Part shown: positions 7,478 to 15,340 of the stretch, in pieces | Position numbering within the stretch: the first letter of the stretch is position 1 | How the letters are laid out: every line of letters begins with the position of its first letter | IMG/VR virus record: IMGVR_UViG_3300030329_000870 | Coordinates: 13,300-37,562 of that record | Reading direction: 5' to 3' (one strand) | Origin: a virus | DNA length: 24,263 nucleotides | The notes under the pieces: generated by a model | The model's database searches: none | Seen by the model: only the letters and a program-made list of their open reading frames with translations | Told to the model about the DNA's origin: nothing | Position numbers and translations under genes: made by a program

Positions 7478-8697
7478 GCTGTGTACCTCGCTGTTTTGTA
7501 GTTAAGCTCACAGTGTACAACACCATGCCAACCCGTGAGTTTGTTCTTAACAATGTTTAAATGTCTTTGTGTGTCTTCTTCCTCTTGCCCTTCAACCACA
7601 GGGTTCTTGGCAATCAATATCATCAGGTCTGCTTCAGCAGCTTTACCTGTACGTGAGCCTTCCATCATGGATTGGTTCAATAATATCTTGCCCTCTGCGT
7701 CAGCCGATAGCTGTGACATGTATATCATAGCACAGCCATACTGTTTAGCTATCATCCTTGCATGTATAGCATTGGCTTTGAGTGCCTCGTCAGGTCTAGC
7801 AAACCCTGCTGTGGTAGCAAACTTGTCACCCATGTCGAGTATTACTATGTCAGGATTAAAAGATTTACACATACTCTCAACCCAGTTCATATCGTAGCCT
7901 GATACATCTTTGAACTTTACATTATTTCTAATCTGATTGAACCTGTCCATAGCCTGATGCTTGTTGTCAGCTATCTCATATTTGTCCATGTCATTAGCAG
8001 CCGTAATGTATCTGTGTATAACTCTATGATGTCCTTCTTCATTACATAGCACAGCTACCTTTGCTCCTTGATCTGCAAAGCCACCTCGACCTGCAACTAA
8101 AGACGCATGGAAAGATGTCTTACCTGTATTAGGTCTTGCACCTATCTCAATCAAGTGACCTGCATTGATACCCTCAACCTTACGTGTTAAGGAGGGTAGG
8201 TTAAATGTCCACTGAGATTCAAGCTTATTCATCGACAGTATGGTATCAAAGTCAGAGTCTTCCCACGCAACATTTAATGTTGGAGTAAAGTCATCACTAT
8301 ACTTCTCAAGTATAAGTCGCAGAGGTTCTAGGTTACTCTTAGAACCATTAACATAATCAAAGCCTAAGTTTGCTATGTCCTCACCCACTACCTGTTGAAA
8401 CAACTTAGATAAAACGTCTTGAGCTACGTCATTACCCAATGGCTGTTCTCTTTTTATCTTACTGAACAAGTGAGAGTAGGCTTCCTTCTGTGCTGTAGTA
8501 AGGGTCGCATTATTAGATAAAAACAACGCCTCTATTTCATCAGGTGTAACATTACGTTCATACCGTTGCATTGCTTTATCAATAGACTGCTTAATCTTAC
8601 GCACATCTTTACTAAATAATCTATCAGGACACCTAGCTCCACGATGTTCATCGTAAAACTCTTTGTCCATTAAACTTCTAACGAGAGACAGTTCCAT
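7474..8697 (-). CDS. Replicative DNA helicase, DnaB/gp4-type RecA ATPase
   Basis: 407 residues. Unwinds DNA at the fork as a ring ATPase. The first 150 residues are helical and resemble a linker/N-terminal region; the C-terminal RecA domain has Walker A GARPNTGKT (residues 186-194), a catalytic Glu pair near 220-221 (CNEEG), Walker B VILDMGDKF with Asp288, the H3 region YMSQLS with Gln329, and a DnaB H4-like stretch around 343-365 (MEGSRTGKAAEADLMI). It has no primase part; the primase is the separate gene immediately upstream, overlapping by 20 nt, unlike the fused T7 gp4. Followed by the putative nuclease and polymerase genes. Confidence 0.93.
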   Translation of the reverse strand: MELSLVRSLMDKEFYDEHRGARCPDRLFSKDVRKIKQSIDKAMQRYERNVTPDEIEALFLSNNATLTTAQKEAYSHLFSKIKREQPLGNDVAQDVLSKLFQQVVGEDIANLGFDYVNGSKSNLEPLRLILEKYSDDFTPTLNVAWEDSDFDTILSMNKLESQWTFNLPSLTRKVEGINAGHLIEIGARPNTGKTSFHASLVAGRGGFADQGAKVAVLCNEEGHHRVIHRYITAANDMDKYEIADNKHQAMDRFNQIRNNVKFKDVSGYDMNWVESMCKSFNPDIVILDMGDKFATTAGFARPDEALKANAIHARMIAKQYGCAMIYMSQLSADAEGKILLNQSMMEGSRTGKAAEADLMILIAKNPVVEGQEEEDTQRHLNIVKNKLTGWHGVVHCELNYKTARYTA

Positions 8698-9466
8698 GTA
8701 TTAACCTCCTATGTTGGTCTAAATTTTCTAAGTCAGTCGGGTTTCTATATTTCAGGTCATCAAACAATTTCATAACTCTTACGTTATCTACGTGACCTCG
8801 TAACTCTTTAACAAACTTCATAGCCTTTGGTACTGCGTCAGGGTCTAAAGCTATGATTGCTGTTGAGAACTGTGACAAGTACCTCTTGTGTGATTCAGAC
8901 AGTGACGTACCCAACACAGCCACCCCGACATATACATCACTGCCTACAACCGCAGCACTCACACAGTCCTCAACAACTACTGCGACTGTACCATAACCAT
9001 GAGTGTATGGCAAGTCGCTTTTACCGTATCTCTTCCATTTAGGGAGTCTTTTTCCCAATGCACGACCTGTAGCGTCAACTATTTTTGCACTGTGACAAAT
9101 AGGAAACACAACTCTGTGGTCTTTCACGTCATACATTAGCTCAACTTCATCCTCGTCAAGTCCATATTCATCTCTGAATGGCATGACCTCTTTGGAATGA
9201 GACACGATAAACTCTGGCAGGACAAACTCCTCTTTTTGCTGATGCTGTACGTTGGACGAAAGAGATTGTTTTATATCGTCAGCCGACAGCCTAACTCTCG
9301 TACCACCAGACAAATCACAACCTGCTTTGTAGCAGTTCCACATCAGTTTGCCCATGTTATTTGTAGCTGTAAATGTTTTAACACCGTGACAAGAAGGACA
9401 ATCCATTCTCCTAGTTTCCCCATCACGTATGTTTAAATCACTTACTATATTATATATATTATTCAT
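8678..9466 (-). CDS. DNA primase with zinc ribbon and TOPRIM domain
   Basis: 262 residues. Makes RNA primers for the fork. The N-terminal zinc ribbon is Cys23, Cys26, Cys45 and Cys50 (CPSC...WNCYKAGC); the TOPRIM core has Glu166 (VVVEDCVS) and Asp208/Asp210 (ALDPDA). The frame is open to a GTG at 9502, but ATG 9466 has an AGGAG Shine-Dalgarno eight bases upstream and overlaps the integrase stop by eight bases, so it is preferred. The C-terminus ends near residues PTDLENLDQ and overlaps the helicase gene, so the two were probably derived from, or act like, a gp4-type primase-helicase. Confidence 0.92.
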   Translation of the reverse strand: MNNIYNIVSDLNIRDGETRRMDCPSCHGVKTFTATNNMGKLMWNCYKAGCDLSGGTRVRLSADDIKQSLSSNVQHQQKEEFVLPEFIVSHSKEVMPFRDEYGLDEDEVELMYDVKDHRVVFPICHSAKIVDATGRALGKRLPKWKRYGKSDLPYTHGYGTVAVVVEDCVSAAVVGSDVYVGVAVLGTSLSESHKRYLSQFSTAIIALDPDAVPKAMKFVKELRGHVDNVRVMKLFDDLKYRNPTDLENLDQHRRLIHGTVSR

Positions 9467-10544
9467 ATAACTTACTCCTAGTAGTAAGTGCGTTATTAGC
9501 ACTTGTAAATGTGTTCTTCATGTAGGGTTTGACAGACGCAGGATTAGCGTGACCTGTTACCGACATGACTTGAGGTAATGGTACACCTGCTTCAACCATT
9601 TCAACAACCCCTGTTCTCCGTAAGTCCATCAACCGTAAGGTTTCTGGCAGTCCGACATTACGCATAATCCTACGTCCAACCTTAGACATTTGCATCATGC
9701 TGTACGGCAGGTACTCACCACCTATAGGCTTTGGTATGGGTGCTACGTAGTCTTGGAACTTCCACGTGTCGTGTTGCTCACGTAACATTTGGTTTAACTC
9801 TAAACTAATTGGCAAGAATACTTCAGCCCTACGCTTAGATTGTTCTAGGTATAACTTACCCTCGTCTAAGTCTATGTTTTTCCACACTAAAGTACGCATG
9901 TCTCCAATCCTCTGACACCATTCGTATGCCATCTGTACAATTAATCCGACACTCCTAGTGTCAAAGGAACTGTACGCCTCATCAAGAAAAGATATAACAT
10001 TGGCTTTTGTCCAGACAACTTTACGTTGTGCAGGTTTCTTTCGTTTAATATTAGACCAAGGATTTCTCGTAGCATGTTCCATGTCCATAGCATAGTTGTA
10101 TACCTTAGACATACAGGTACATACATGATTAGCAAAACTAACACCACGTTCAACCCATTCCTCGTAGGTTTGCTTGGCAAACTTGGGCGAGATAAGGGCA
10201 TACTTCTTGTTACCTAGTGACATATTTGCAACAGTTAAGAAATATCTATAGTCTTCTTTAGAAGTATCTCTTAACATTTTAAAATCATTGGACTGATAGT
10301 AGTAATCAATCAGTTGTTTAACTGTACTACTACCACTAAGCCGTACAACTTTAGCCTGTTCCTCTCGCCAATCATCTATTTTTTGATTGTCCTCCCGGAC
10401 AAGCTTGCGTACCTGACGTAGGTCAGAACCAAACTGTCTGCGAGTGACAACTCCTGCATCAACAAGGGCTTGTGGTGGGTTGAATCGGTACTCAACCACA
10501 CCACTTCCTAGTGTCCTAGCCTGTGTGTATCTAGGTAGTTTCAT
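9459..10544 (-). CDS. int: Tyrosine recombinase (phage integrase)
   Basis: 361 residues. Site-specific recombinase expected to integrate or excise the phage. An N-terminal arm/core-binding region (1-175, SAM-like helices) precedes the catalytic domain with Arg212 (CQRIGDMR), Lys237 (QSKRRAE), Arg309 (MDLRRTG), His332 (VTGHAN) and nucleophile Tyr341 (VKPYMKN). The box II histidine three residues before Arg309 is Met306 here, which is unusual. A GTG at 10586 is in frame, but ATG 10544 in a TAATG overlap with the DUF932 stop is preferred. It is embedded in the replication operon and not next to an obvious att site or repressor. Active or relic state cannot be decided here. Confidence 0.9.
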   Translation of the reverse strand: MKLPRYTQARTLGSGVVEYRFNPPQALVDAGVVTRRQFGSDLRQVRKLVREDNQKIDDWREEQAKVVRLSGSSTVKQLIDYYYQSNDFKMLRDTSKEDYRYFLTVANMSLGNKKYALISPKFAKQTYEEWVERGVSFANHVCTCMSKVYNYAMDMEHATRNPWSNIKRKKPAQRKVVWTKANVISFLDEAYSSFDTRSVGLIVQMAYEWCQRIGDMRTLVWKNIDLDEGKLYLEQSKRRAEVFLPISLELNQMLREQHDTWKFQDYVAPIPKPIGGEYLPYSMMQMSKVGRRIMRNVGLPETLRLMDLRRTGVVEMVEAGVPLPQVMSVTGHANPASVKPYMKNTFTSANNALTTRSKLYE

Positions 10545-11389
10545 TAGGCAGCCACCAGTTCTTTGAACTGTGGTGTAGCTATCCACTTGTTGACCTCAAG
10601 CTCTCTGTTAAGCATGGTCACGTTCTTGGTATCACCCTTGGTGTCCTTGACTGCGAATCCATTTCGTTCATCACCGTAGGTAGAGTAGTTGGTAAAGGCA
10701 GAGTATAGTGCAAAGGCATTTGGACCACGCACACTTGCCTCCTGTGAGTACAAAGCGAACATCTTCTTAGCCTTGGTTTCAGACATAATCTTCTCAAGCA
10801 ATGCTTTGACATCAGCATACTTAGTAAGTGTGTCAGCCATGACCTGTAGTTTACGTGTCTGTTGAAAGAAATCTCGTTCTGCTCGTTGCAGTTTGTAAAC
10901 AAACCCTGCGTTGGTATAGTTAGACGAGTGCCTACTCTGCACCTTGTCATGCTCACCGTTTATCTGCCCATTAAAACAAAACTGATCTATCGTACCCAAG
11001 AAACAGTTGGCAGATGTCAAGCTATCTATAGATGTAAAGGCAATCCATCTAGGATTAATAACTGTCTCCATTGTAGGAGTAGTAATACGTTCAATCCTAC
11101 GAGGTAAGGTCACATCCATACAGGCGAACCCACCTCTACGCCCTGTTCGCCAGTTAAACTGAGCACCTTCCAACTCATCAGGTTCTAGTATGTCGGTCAT
11201 TGTAGACCACACTCCATTGAAAAATTCACCATATGGTGCGACTGGTCTGCCAGTACCCACATAATCTACTGCTTCGCCTGTGTCTAGTCTCCTGACTAGC
11301 TTTTTGTGAGGTACTTCAGTGGGTTCTACTGATATGTTAAAGTCAATATCCTCTGGAATATCTAATTGGTTTGTGAAATCTAATGGCAT
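10544..11389 (-). CDS. DUF932 family protein
   Basis: 281 residues, first gene of the minus-strand replication operon. The motif FCFNGQINGEHDKVQSRHSS with nearby FTSIDSLTSANCF is characteristic of DUF932 (phage/plasmid-like protein) found on plasmids and phages, of unknown biochemical function, often next to replication or antirestriction genes. The start at 11389 has a consensus AGGAGG Shine-Dalgarno and a sigma70-like promoter about 40 bases upstream, suggesting strong early expression. Its stop overlaps the integrase start (TAATG). It may condition the cell or protect DNA early in infection; that is inference from position only. Confidence 0.85.
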   Translation of the reverse strand: MPLDFTNQLDIPEDIDFNISVEPTEVPHKKLVRRLDTGEAVDYVGTGRPVAPYGEFFNGVWSTMTDILEPDELEGAQFNWRTGRRGGFACMDVTLPRRIERITTPTMETVINPRWIAFTSIDSLTSANCFLGTIDQFCFNGQINGEHDKVQSRHSSNYTNAGFVYKLQRAERDFFQQTRKLQVMADTLTKYADVKALLEKIMSETKAKKMFALYSQEASVRGPNAFALYSAFTNYSTYGDERNGFAVKDTKGDTKNVTMLNRELEVNKWIATPQFKELVAA

Positions 11390-11428
11390 ATGTTGCCTCC
11401 TTTTCTGTTATGTTTCAACTGATACTTA

Positions 11429-11457
11429 GTTATACTATATAATGTACGTGGGGTCAA
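11429..11457 (-). promoter_or_regulatory. Sigma70-like promoter of the replication operon
   Basis: On the minus strand TTGACC (11457-11452) is followed after exactly 17 bases by TATAAC (11434-11429), reading toward the DUF932 gene at 11389. The -35 box overlaps the TGA stop of the HNH endonuclease gene. It is the only gap of more than 40 bases in the operon from 11.4 to 5 kb, supporting its use as the start of the early/replication transcript. Confidence 0.75.
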
Positions 11458-12191
11458 GCACATTCTTTTACCCAATCTAATTTATTGCTTTTCTCTAGGT
11501 TATCTTTTGCCCACAGGGGTTGCAGGTTTGTGTAGTGAAAACATTTCTTCTGTTCTTCTTCTTTTGTTAAGTCAAAAGAACTGCAAGGAATTATGTGGTC
11601 TATATGCCAACCGTTCTTGGACCAATTATCCCATGTCATGCCCTCTTTAAACTTACTTTCTAAATACTGCTTTAGTTTTTTTATACTACAACCAACAAGG
11701 ACGAGAGAACTTTCTTTTTTTGTAGATAAATGTTCTCTTAATTCTTTGTAAAATCTATTGCGTAAATTAATTGTTAATTTAAAATCAGGGTCAGCATGAT
11801 ACCTATTATGAGTATATTTTTTATTCTTTTCTAAACTTCTCTCCTTATTTTTTTCGTACCAAATTCTGACTTTATTTTTTATTTTTTCTTTATTATCTAT
11901 GTAATAATTCTTATGATATTCAGTGACTTTTTCTCTATTATTTTCTCTATATTTTTTCTGTTGCTCGATTATTTTTTCTTTATTATTTTTAAAATAGATT
12001 CTATGACTTTCTTTTAATTTTTCTTTATTATTTTCATAATAGATTTTTTTAGTTTCTTTTACTTTTTCTTTATTATTTTCATAATATTTTTTTACAGTCT
12101 CTAACCTTTTCTCTCTATTTTTTTCGTACCAAATTCTAGCATCGTTTTTTGATTTTTCTTTATTATTTTCATAATAGGTTTTAGTTGGCAT
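11454..12191 (-). CDS. HNH endonuclease with eight 15-residue N-terminal repeats
   Basis: 245 residues. Residues 6-125 are eight tandem 15-residue units of the form YYENNKEKxKExxKI, very Lys, Glu, Asn rich and predicted helical. The C-terminal part is an HNH nuclease: His196-Ile-Asp198-His199 (GWHIDHIIP), Asn222 (YTNLQPLW) and Asn231/Lys234 (AKDNLEKSNK). Such free-standing HNH genes behave as homing endonucleases that cut relatives lacking them. Base use is far more A/T rich than neighbouring genes on this strand, as expected for a recent arrival. It lies between the lysis gene and the replication promoter, with a GGGAG Shine-Dalgarno at the preceding stop. Repeats may bind DNA; function of that part is unknown. 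Confidence 0.88.
   Translation of the reverse strand: MPTKTYYENNKEKSKNDARIWYEKNREKRLETVKKYYENNKEKVKETKKIYYENNKEKLKESHRIYFKNNKEKIIEQQKKYRENNREKVTEYHKNYYIDNKEKIKNKVRIWYEKNKERSLEKNKKYTHNRYHADPDFKLTINLRNRFYKELREHLSTKKESSLVLVGCSIKKLKQYLESKFKEGMTWDNWSKNGWHIDHIIPCSSFDLTKEEEQKKCFHYTNLQPLWAKDNLEKSNKLDWVKECA
11817..12176 (-). repeat. Eight tandem 45-bp coding repeats in the HNH gene
   Basis: Encodes units starting YYENNKEK, WYEKNREK, YYENNKEK, YYENNKEK, YFKNNKEK, YRENNREK, YYIDNKEK and WYEKNKER, each 15 residues long. DNA copies are diverged but share the TTATTATTTTCATAATA-like stretch. Copy number could vary by slippage. Confidence 0.85.
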
Positions 12192-12192
12192 C

Positions 12193-12612
12193 TTATTTCT
12201 CCCATCTATAAAATATGTGGTTGTCTATTCTTGCAGTACGTGTCTTTGTCACAGCCCAATCAGGATAGACATTAACTGCGTGGTAATGTGTCGCACCATC
12301 TAACATGTCAACGGTCTTACCGTCAAGCACACTAATCGCTACCATCATGGACTTAGCCCAAGCCTTGTGATCTGTTGGATAGTCCTTCAGACCGTCACAG
12401 AACCATGAGAACTGGCACTTGTGTCTTACAGGTAGGTCACTACCTGAATGTCTTACTCCCTGTGTAACGACATTACACACGCTGTCAGGGTATCTGCTAT
12501 CATTTACCCTATTGATTACGACCTGTGCCACAGCTATCTGACCTGCCGTAGATTGTGACCTAGCTTCCCAATAGATGTTCATAGCTAGGCATACGAGTGC
12601 TGTTGTAAACAT
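12193..12612 (-). CDS. SleB-type cell wall hydrolase (endolysin candidate)
   Basis: 139 residues. Matches the hydrolase_2/SleB pattern: NIYWEAR with probable catalytic Glu16, GQIAVAQVVINRV, CQFSWFCDG, then GATHYHAxxVxPxW and a terminal IDNHIFYRW. This family cleaves peptidoglycan glycan strands and serves as endolysin in many marine phages. The N-terminus (MFTTALVCLAMNIYWEAR) begins inside the conserved domain, so no separate signal peptide is seen; release probably needs a holin. A one-helix peptide gene and a 56-residue gene sit just upstream in the same operon, the latter ending one base before this start. Lysis role is inferred from family and context. Confidence 0.88.
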   Translation of the reverse strand: MFTTALVCLAMNIYWEARSQSTAGQIAVAQVVINRVNDSRYPDSVCNVVTQGVRHSGSDLPVRHKCQFSWFCDGLKDYPTDHKAWAKSMMVAISVLDGKTVDMLDGATHYHAVNVYPDWAVTKTRTARIDNHIFYRWEK

Positions 12613-12613
12613 G

Positions 12614-12784
12614 TCACCATACCTTTCTCATTATTCGTTTCTTTAAATCTGCCCATTGACTATTCGTAATCATGTGCATCATACACAGTACAAGCCAACC
12701 CTGAGACACATCTTTGTGTAGATAGTCCATGACTTCCTTGTTGTCAGGGTTGTTAAGTTCCTTTTGTACGTACTCTAAATCCAT
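12614..12784 (-). CDS. 56-residue hypothetical protein next to the lysin
   Basis: Reads MDLEYVQKELNNPDNKEVMD and ends WADLKKRIMRKVW. The start has a GAGGTGA Shine-Dalgarno and follows the stop of the one-helix peptide by two bases; its own stop is one base before the lysin start, so the three are coupled. It contains a short amphipathic segment (GWLVLCMMHMIT) flanked by a basic C-terminus, which might touch a membrane. Not recognised; lysis regulator or unrelated small protein are both possible. Confidence 0.65.
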   Translation of the reverse strand: MDLEYVQKELNNPDNKEVMDYLHKDVSQGWLVLCMMHMITNSQWADLKKRIMRKVW

Positions 12785-12786
12785 TA

Positions 12787-12906
12787 TCACCTCAATAGGG
12801 CAGGGAAAGTAAAGCTACTCAGCCCTGCTATGTTTAAAAAATATTCTACTGTGGCAATGCCTAACACAAGTGCCACACAGATTTGTAGGGTTAAGGTGTC
12901 ATTCAT
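12787..12906 (-). CDS. 39-residue single-helix membrane peptide
   Basis: Reads MNDTLTLQICVALVLGIATV then EYFLNIAGL and a short tail. Residues 6-28 form one probable transmembrane helix with a short charged N-terminus. The start overlaps the previous stop by eight bases, with only a weak Shine-Dalgarno, and the gene ends two bases before the 56-residue gene, two genes upstream of the cell wall hydrolase. Size and place fit a small holin or spanin-like lysis helper, but the sequence alone does not show it. Confidence 0.6.
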   Translation of the reverse strand: MNDTLTLQICVALVLGIATVEYFLNIAGLSSFTFPALLR

Positions 12907-13051
12907 TTTTTAATTTTCTTATGTATATTTTATCTATTTCTTCGTCTACTACAAAGCCATTGTTTTCTAATACGTCAAGTATTTCTTCCCATAAAGGGTT
13001 TTCAAAAATGCAATCTTCATATACACAACGGTTATCAATAACAAGACTCAT
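12899..13051 (-). CDS. 50-residue acidic hypothetical protein
   Basis: Reads MSLVIDNRCVYEDCIFENPL and ends DEEIDKIYIRKLKNE. Start 13051 is two bases after the previous stop and uses a GGGAG Shine-Dalgarno that lies within that stop region. The pattern looks like a small alpha/beta protein with two Cys. Not recognised. Supported by coupling, ribosome site and protein-like composition. Confidence 0.62.
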   Translation of the reverse strand: MSLVIDNRCVYEDCIFENPLWEEILDVLENNGFVVDEEIDKIYIRKLKNE

Positions 13052-13052
13052 T

Positions 13053-13238
13053 CTATTTCTCCCTTTTTTCAACTACTTTAAATTCTAAATTTTTAATATT
13101 ACGCATACCTTTACTTGCTTCTTTGTATGCCTTGACTTGTTCTTCGTTGTCACACAGTCTAACTAGAGGCATCACACCCTTTGTTAAATCACGCATAGAC
13201 TCTAACTCTTTCTTGTACCATCTGTAATCAAACGCCAT
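13053..13238 (-). CDS. 61-residue hypothetical protein
   Basis: Helical, highly charged protein (MAFDYRWYKKELESMRDLTK and then KAYKEASKGMRNIKNLEFKV). The start overlaps the end of the upstream gene by 11 bases and has an AAAGGA Shine-Dalgarno. Similar small helical proteins occur in marine phages, from memory. Function unknown. Confidence 0.68.
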   Translation of the reverse strand: MAFDYRWYKKELESMRDLTKGVMPLVRLCDNEEQVKAYKEASKGMRNIKNLEFKVVEKREK

Positions 13239-13596
13239 CTTTATACATTCCTTTCAACGAGTTTAGTTTGTTTTCTAGTAGTGTTATAGCTGACGCTATG
13301 CCATACGTTTGTTCAGCTACCCAAGCATTATGTCTTACGTCAGGCTTCTCATCTATGTACACTCTTAGATGAGTACACGCATCAGGTGGAGCACCATGAG
13401 ACCAATAGGTATCAGGGTACTTCTTCTTATCTAGGTATTGCCCTTTCACCCTGATGTTGTATCGTTCTCTGTTAAGATACTGACGCAACTGTTTGACAAA
13501 GGCTTTGCCTTCTTCGTCATTCGGTATCTCACAAAATTGATAGCGTGAGTTCTTCTTGTAGTGACTATACTTTTCTTGATTAGTTTTCTTATCCAT
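13228..13596 (-). CDS. 122-residue conserved marine phage protein
   Basis: Basic N-terminus (MDKKTNQEKYSHYKKNSRYQ) followed by a compact domain with KQLRQYLNRERYNIRVKGQY and a later THLRVYIDEKPD segment, ending in a helix. Resembles unannotated proteins of marine cyanophages and podoviruses that share the pattern 'RVKGQxL...LRVYI', from memory. Overlaps the upstream gene by eight bases with a GAGGA ribosome site. No function known. Confidence 0.72.
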   Translation of the reverse strand: MDKKTNQEKYSHYKKNSRYQFCEIPNDEEGKAFVKQLRQYLNRERYNIRVKGQYLDKKKYPDTYWSHGAPPDACTHLRVYIDEKPDVRHNAWVAEQTYGIASAITLLENKLNSLKGMYKDGV

Positions 13597-13750
13597 ACAT
13601 TCCTCGCAATTCTTTTTTTAGTTTGTCTCCTGTTATCTTACGATAGGCTTCAATTAATAAGGCTATATCTTCCTGTTGCTTAACAGTCAAGCCTGTTACT
13701 TTAAGCCAACCACCTTCCCATGCTCTGTCTATTCCCACATCTATTTTCAT
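13589..13750 (-). CDS. 53-residue hypothetical protein
   Basis: Reads MKIDVGIDRAWEGGWLKVTG and ends RKITGDKLKKELRGMYG: two strands, then a helix pair. An in-frame upstream ATG at 13795 lies inside the methyltransferase gene, but ATG 13750 overlaps the methyltransferase stop (ATATGA) and has GGAG seven bases upstream, so the shorter form is preferred. Not recognised. Confidence 0.68.
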   Translation of the reverse strand: MKIDVGIDRAWEGGWLKVTGLTVKQQEDIALLIEAYRKITGDKLKKELRGMYG

Positions 13751-14907
13751 ATCTCCATTCCTTCCATGATATGTTGTATTACATCTACTGTCCACCCATT
13801 GCCTAACATCTTGTAGCGTTGGCTGTTGCTAATAGGTTTGAATGCACCACCCTCTTCAAACAGACCGTAGCTAGTGTAGTAGTCTGGTACAGTCTGCAAT
13901 CTCTCACACTCCTTCGGAGTCAATGCTCTCCAATACATATCCTCATGGTTGACCACCACGTTATCCTTTGTAAGGGTAGTAAGTGTACCTGTTTTCTCAT
14001 CTGCCCTAGTCTCTATACGAGCTTTGGCTTTGATGTCAGGGTTGTAGTCATCACGCTTGCCTGTCTCAGGATTAATCTTACGCTTGATGATTGAACCACA
14101 GACTATCTTAGGTTCTCTGTGTTCACCCTGCATGGTGGTCAAGGCAGGTGCTTTACCTGATGTAGAGTACACACGCTTGATGATGTCATAACCTTTGAGG
14201 TCAGCTTCACCTACCTGATGACAACCCTTCAAGAGATACTTGTGGTCTACACCATCTACTCTAGTAGTATTCATCTTGTCATCAAAGACTAACTGCCTTC
14301 TGGCTTTCTCGTAGTACATCTTCATAGAACCACCCTTGAAGTAGTTGGCATCGACACAGTAGGACTTGTCTCTGTCCACCATACCGTCCTCTATAATGTC
14401 GGACAATACTATGCCCTTGTCCTTGTAGGGTGCAATAGGAATGTTAGTCCAATACAATCGCTTACGGTGGTGAGCAGAGAAATCTTGGCTATTAATTAAG
14501 ACAGGCTCGACACCTAACTCAGCAGAGATTCTATCTTGATGCTCCTGTTTCATAGGTACATTCTCAAACAGGAAGTACTTAGGCTTGAGGTCACGCAAGG
14601 CATCAAAGATAAGTGTAGACAAGTCACGCTCATCATTGTCACCTTTGCCCTGACCTGCCACACTATAAGGCTGACAAGGAAAGCCACCCATCAACAGGAA
14701 TACGTCCTTGCCTACAAGCTCTGTGTAGTTCCTAGCGTCACCATGACGTATAGCTTCTGGATAATTCATACGACTGACAGCTTCAGCGTACTTGTCAATC
14801 TCAAAGGCATGATACTCTACCTCATTGTCCATCAGACCTAGCCTGTCGAGTGCTATCGCACCACAAGACATGCCATCGCATAGACTAGCTACAATTTTCT
14901 TCGGCAT
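13747..14907 (-). CDS. C5-cytosine DNA methyltransferase
   Basis: 386 residues. Transfers a methyl group from S-adenosylmethionine to cytosine C5. Motif I SLCDGMSCGAIAL (8-20), motif IV GGFPCQPYS with catalytic Cys78, motif VI ENV (115-117), motif VIII HRKRLYW (147-153), a target-recognition region about 170-330, and motif IX/X MLGNGWTVDVI near 367-377. No restriction enzyme gene is adjacent, so it is an orphan methylase, probably guarding phage DNA from host restriction or altering regulation. Target site cannot be read from sequence. Motif I has Asp-Gly in place of the common Phe-x-Gly start, as in several phage enzymes. Good GAAGGA ribosome site; overlaps the upstream gene by 23 bases. Confidence 0.93.
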   Translation of the reverse strand: MPKKIVASLCDGMSCGAIALDRLGLMDNEVEYHAFEIDKYAEAVSRMNYPEAIRHGDARNYTELVGKDVFLLMGGFPCQPYSVAGQGKGDNDERDLSTLIFDALRDLKPKYFLFENVPMKQEHQDRISAELGVEPVLINSQDFSAHHRKRLYWTNIPIAPYKDKGIVLSDIIEDGMVDRDKSYCVDANYFKGGSMKMYYEKARRQLVFDDKMNTTRVDGVDHKYLLKGCHQVGEADLKGYDIIKRVYSTSGKAPALTTMQGEHREPKIVCGSIIKRKINPETGKRDDYNPDIKAKARIETRADEKTGTLTTLTKDNVVVNHEDMYWRALTPKECERLQTVPDYYTSYGLFEEGGAFKPISNSQRYKMLGNGWTVDVIQHIMEGMEI

Positions 14908-15082
14908 AAATTTTCCTTCCCATATCTAAAATGTGTTGTTCTAAGTCCTTTAATAAAGTGGACATAACTTCGTTATCTTTATGTATCTTTTGCCTCACAA
15001 TGAACGCTCTGATACTAAAGGCATCAAACATACTTAGTTCTTTGACATTAGCTTGTACCTGATCCCAGTTGCGTAGTGTCAT
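14885..15082 (-). CDS. 65-residue hypothetical protein
   Basis: Helical protein (MTLRNWDQVQANVKELSMFD, then IRAFIVRQKIHKDNEVMSTL). Start overlaps the upstream stop by ATGA with AGGA seven bases upstream; the C-terminus overlaps the methyltransferase start by 23 bases. Not recognised; its position suggests co-expression with the methylase. Confidence 0.65.
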   Translation of the reverse strand: MTLRNWDQVQANVKELSMFDAFSIRAFIVRQKIHKDNEVMSTLLKDLEQHILDMGRKIYAEENCS

Positions 15083-15339
15083 TGTAATGTCCTACAGTCA
15101 TGTACATAAGCATACTGCTCACCAAGTTCTTCAAGCATTTGAAACTCTTTTATACTGTCGAACTCTATGTTCGGTGGTACAGTATGGTGTGAACATTCTT
15201 CGTAGGCATACTGCAAGGCAAAGTCGATAGCCGTTTTCCAATCGGGTCTATCGTGCCACTTTCTTAATCTGTCCTCGTCAATGACCTGTCGTGTCAGGAC
15301 ACCATTAACTTTGAGAAATACTTCGTATCTTTTATTCAT
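15079..15339 (-). CDS. 86-residue hypothetical protein
   Basis: Begins MNKRYEVFLKVNGVLTRQVI. The frame is open to 15417, but ATG 15339 has an AAGGAG Shine-Dalgarno eight bases upstream and follows the previous stop by one base, so it is the likely start. A small alpha/beta domain with a WKTAIDFALQYAYEE helix and an EFQMLEELGEQYAY helix. Not recognised. Confidence 0.7.
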   Translation of the reverse strand: MNKRYEVFLKVNGVLTRQVIDEDRLRKWHDRPDWKTAIDFALQYAYEECSHHTVPPNIEFDSIKEFQMLEELGEQYAYVHDCRTLQ

Positions 15340-15340
15340 A

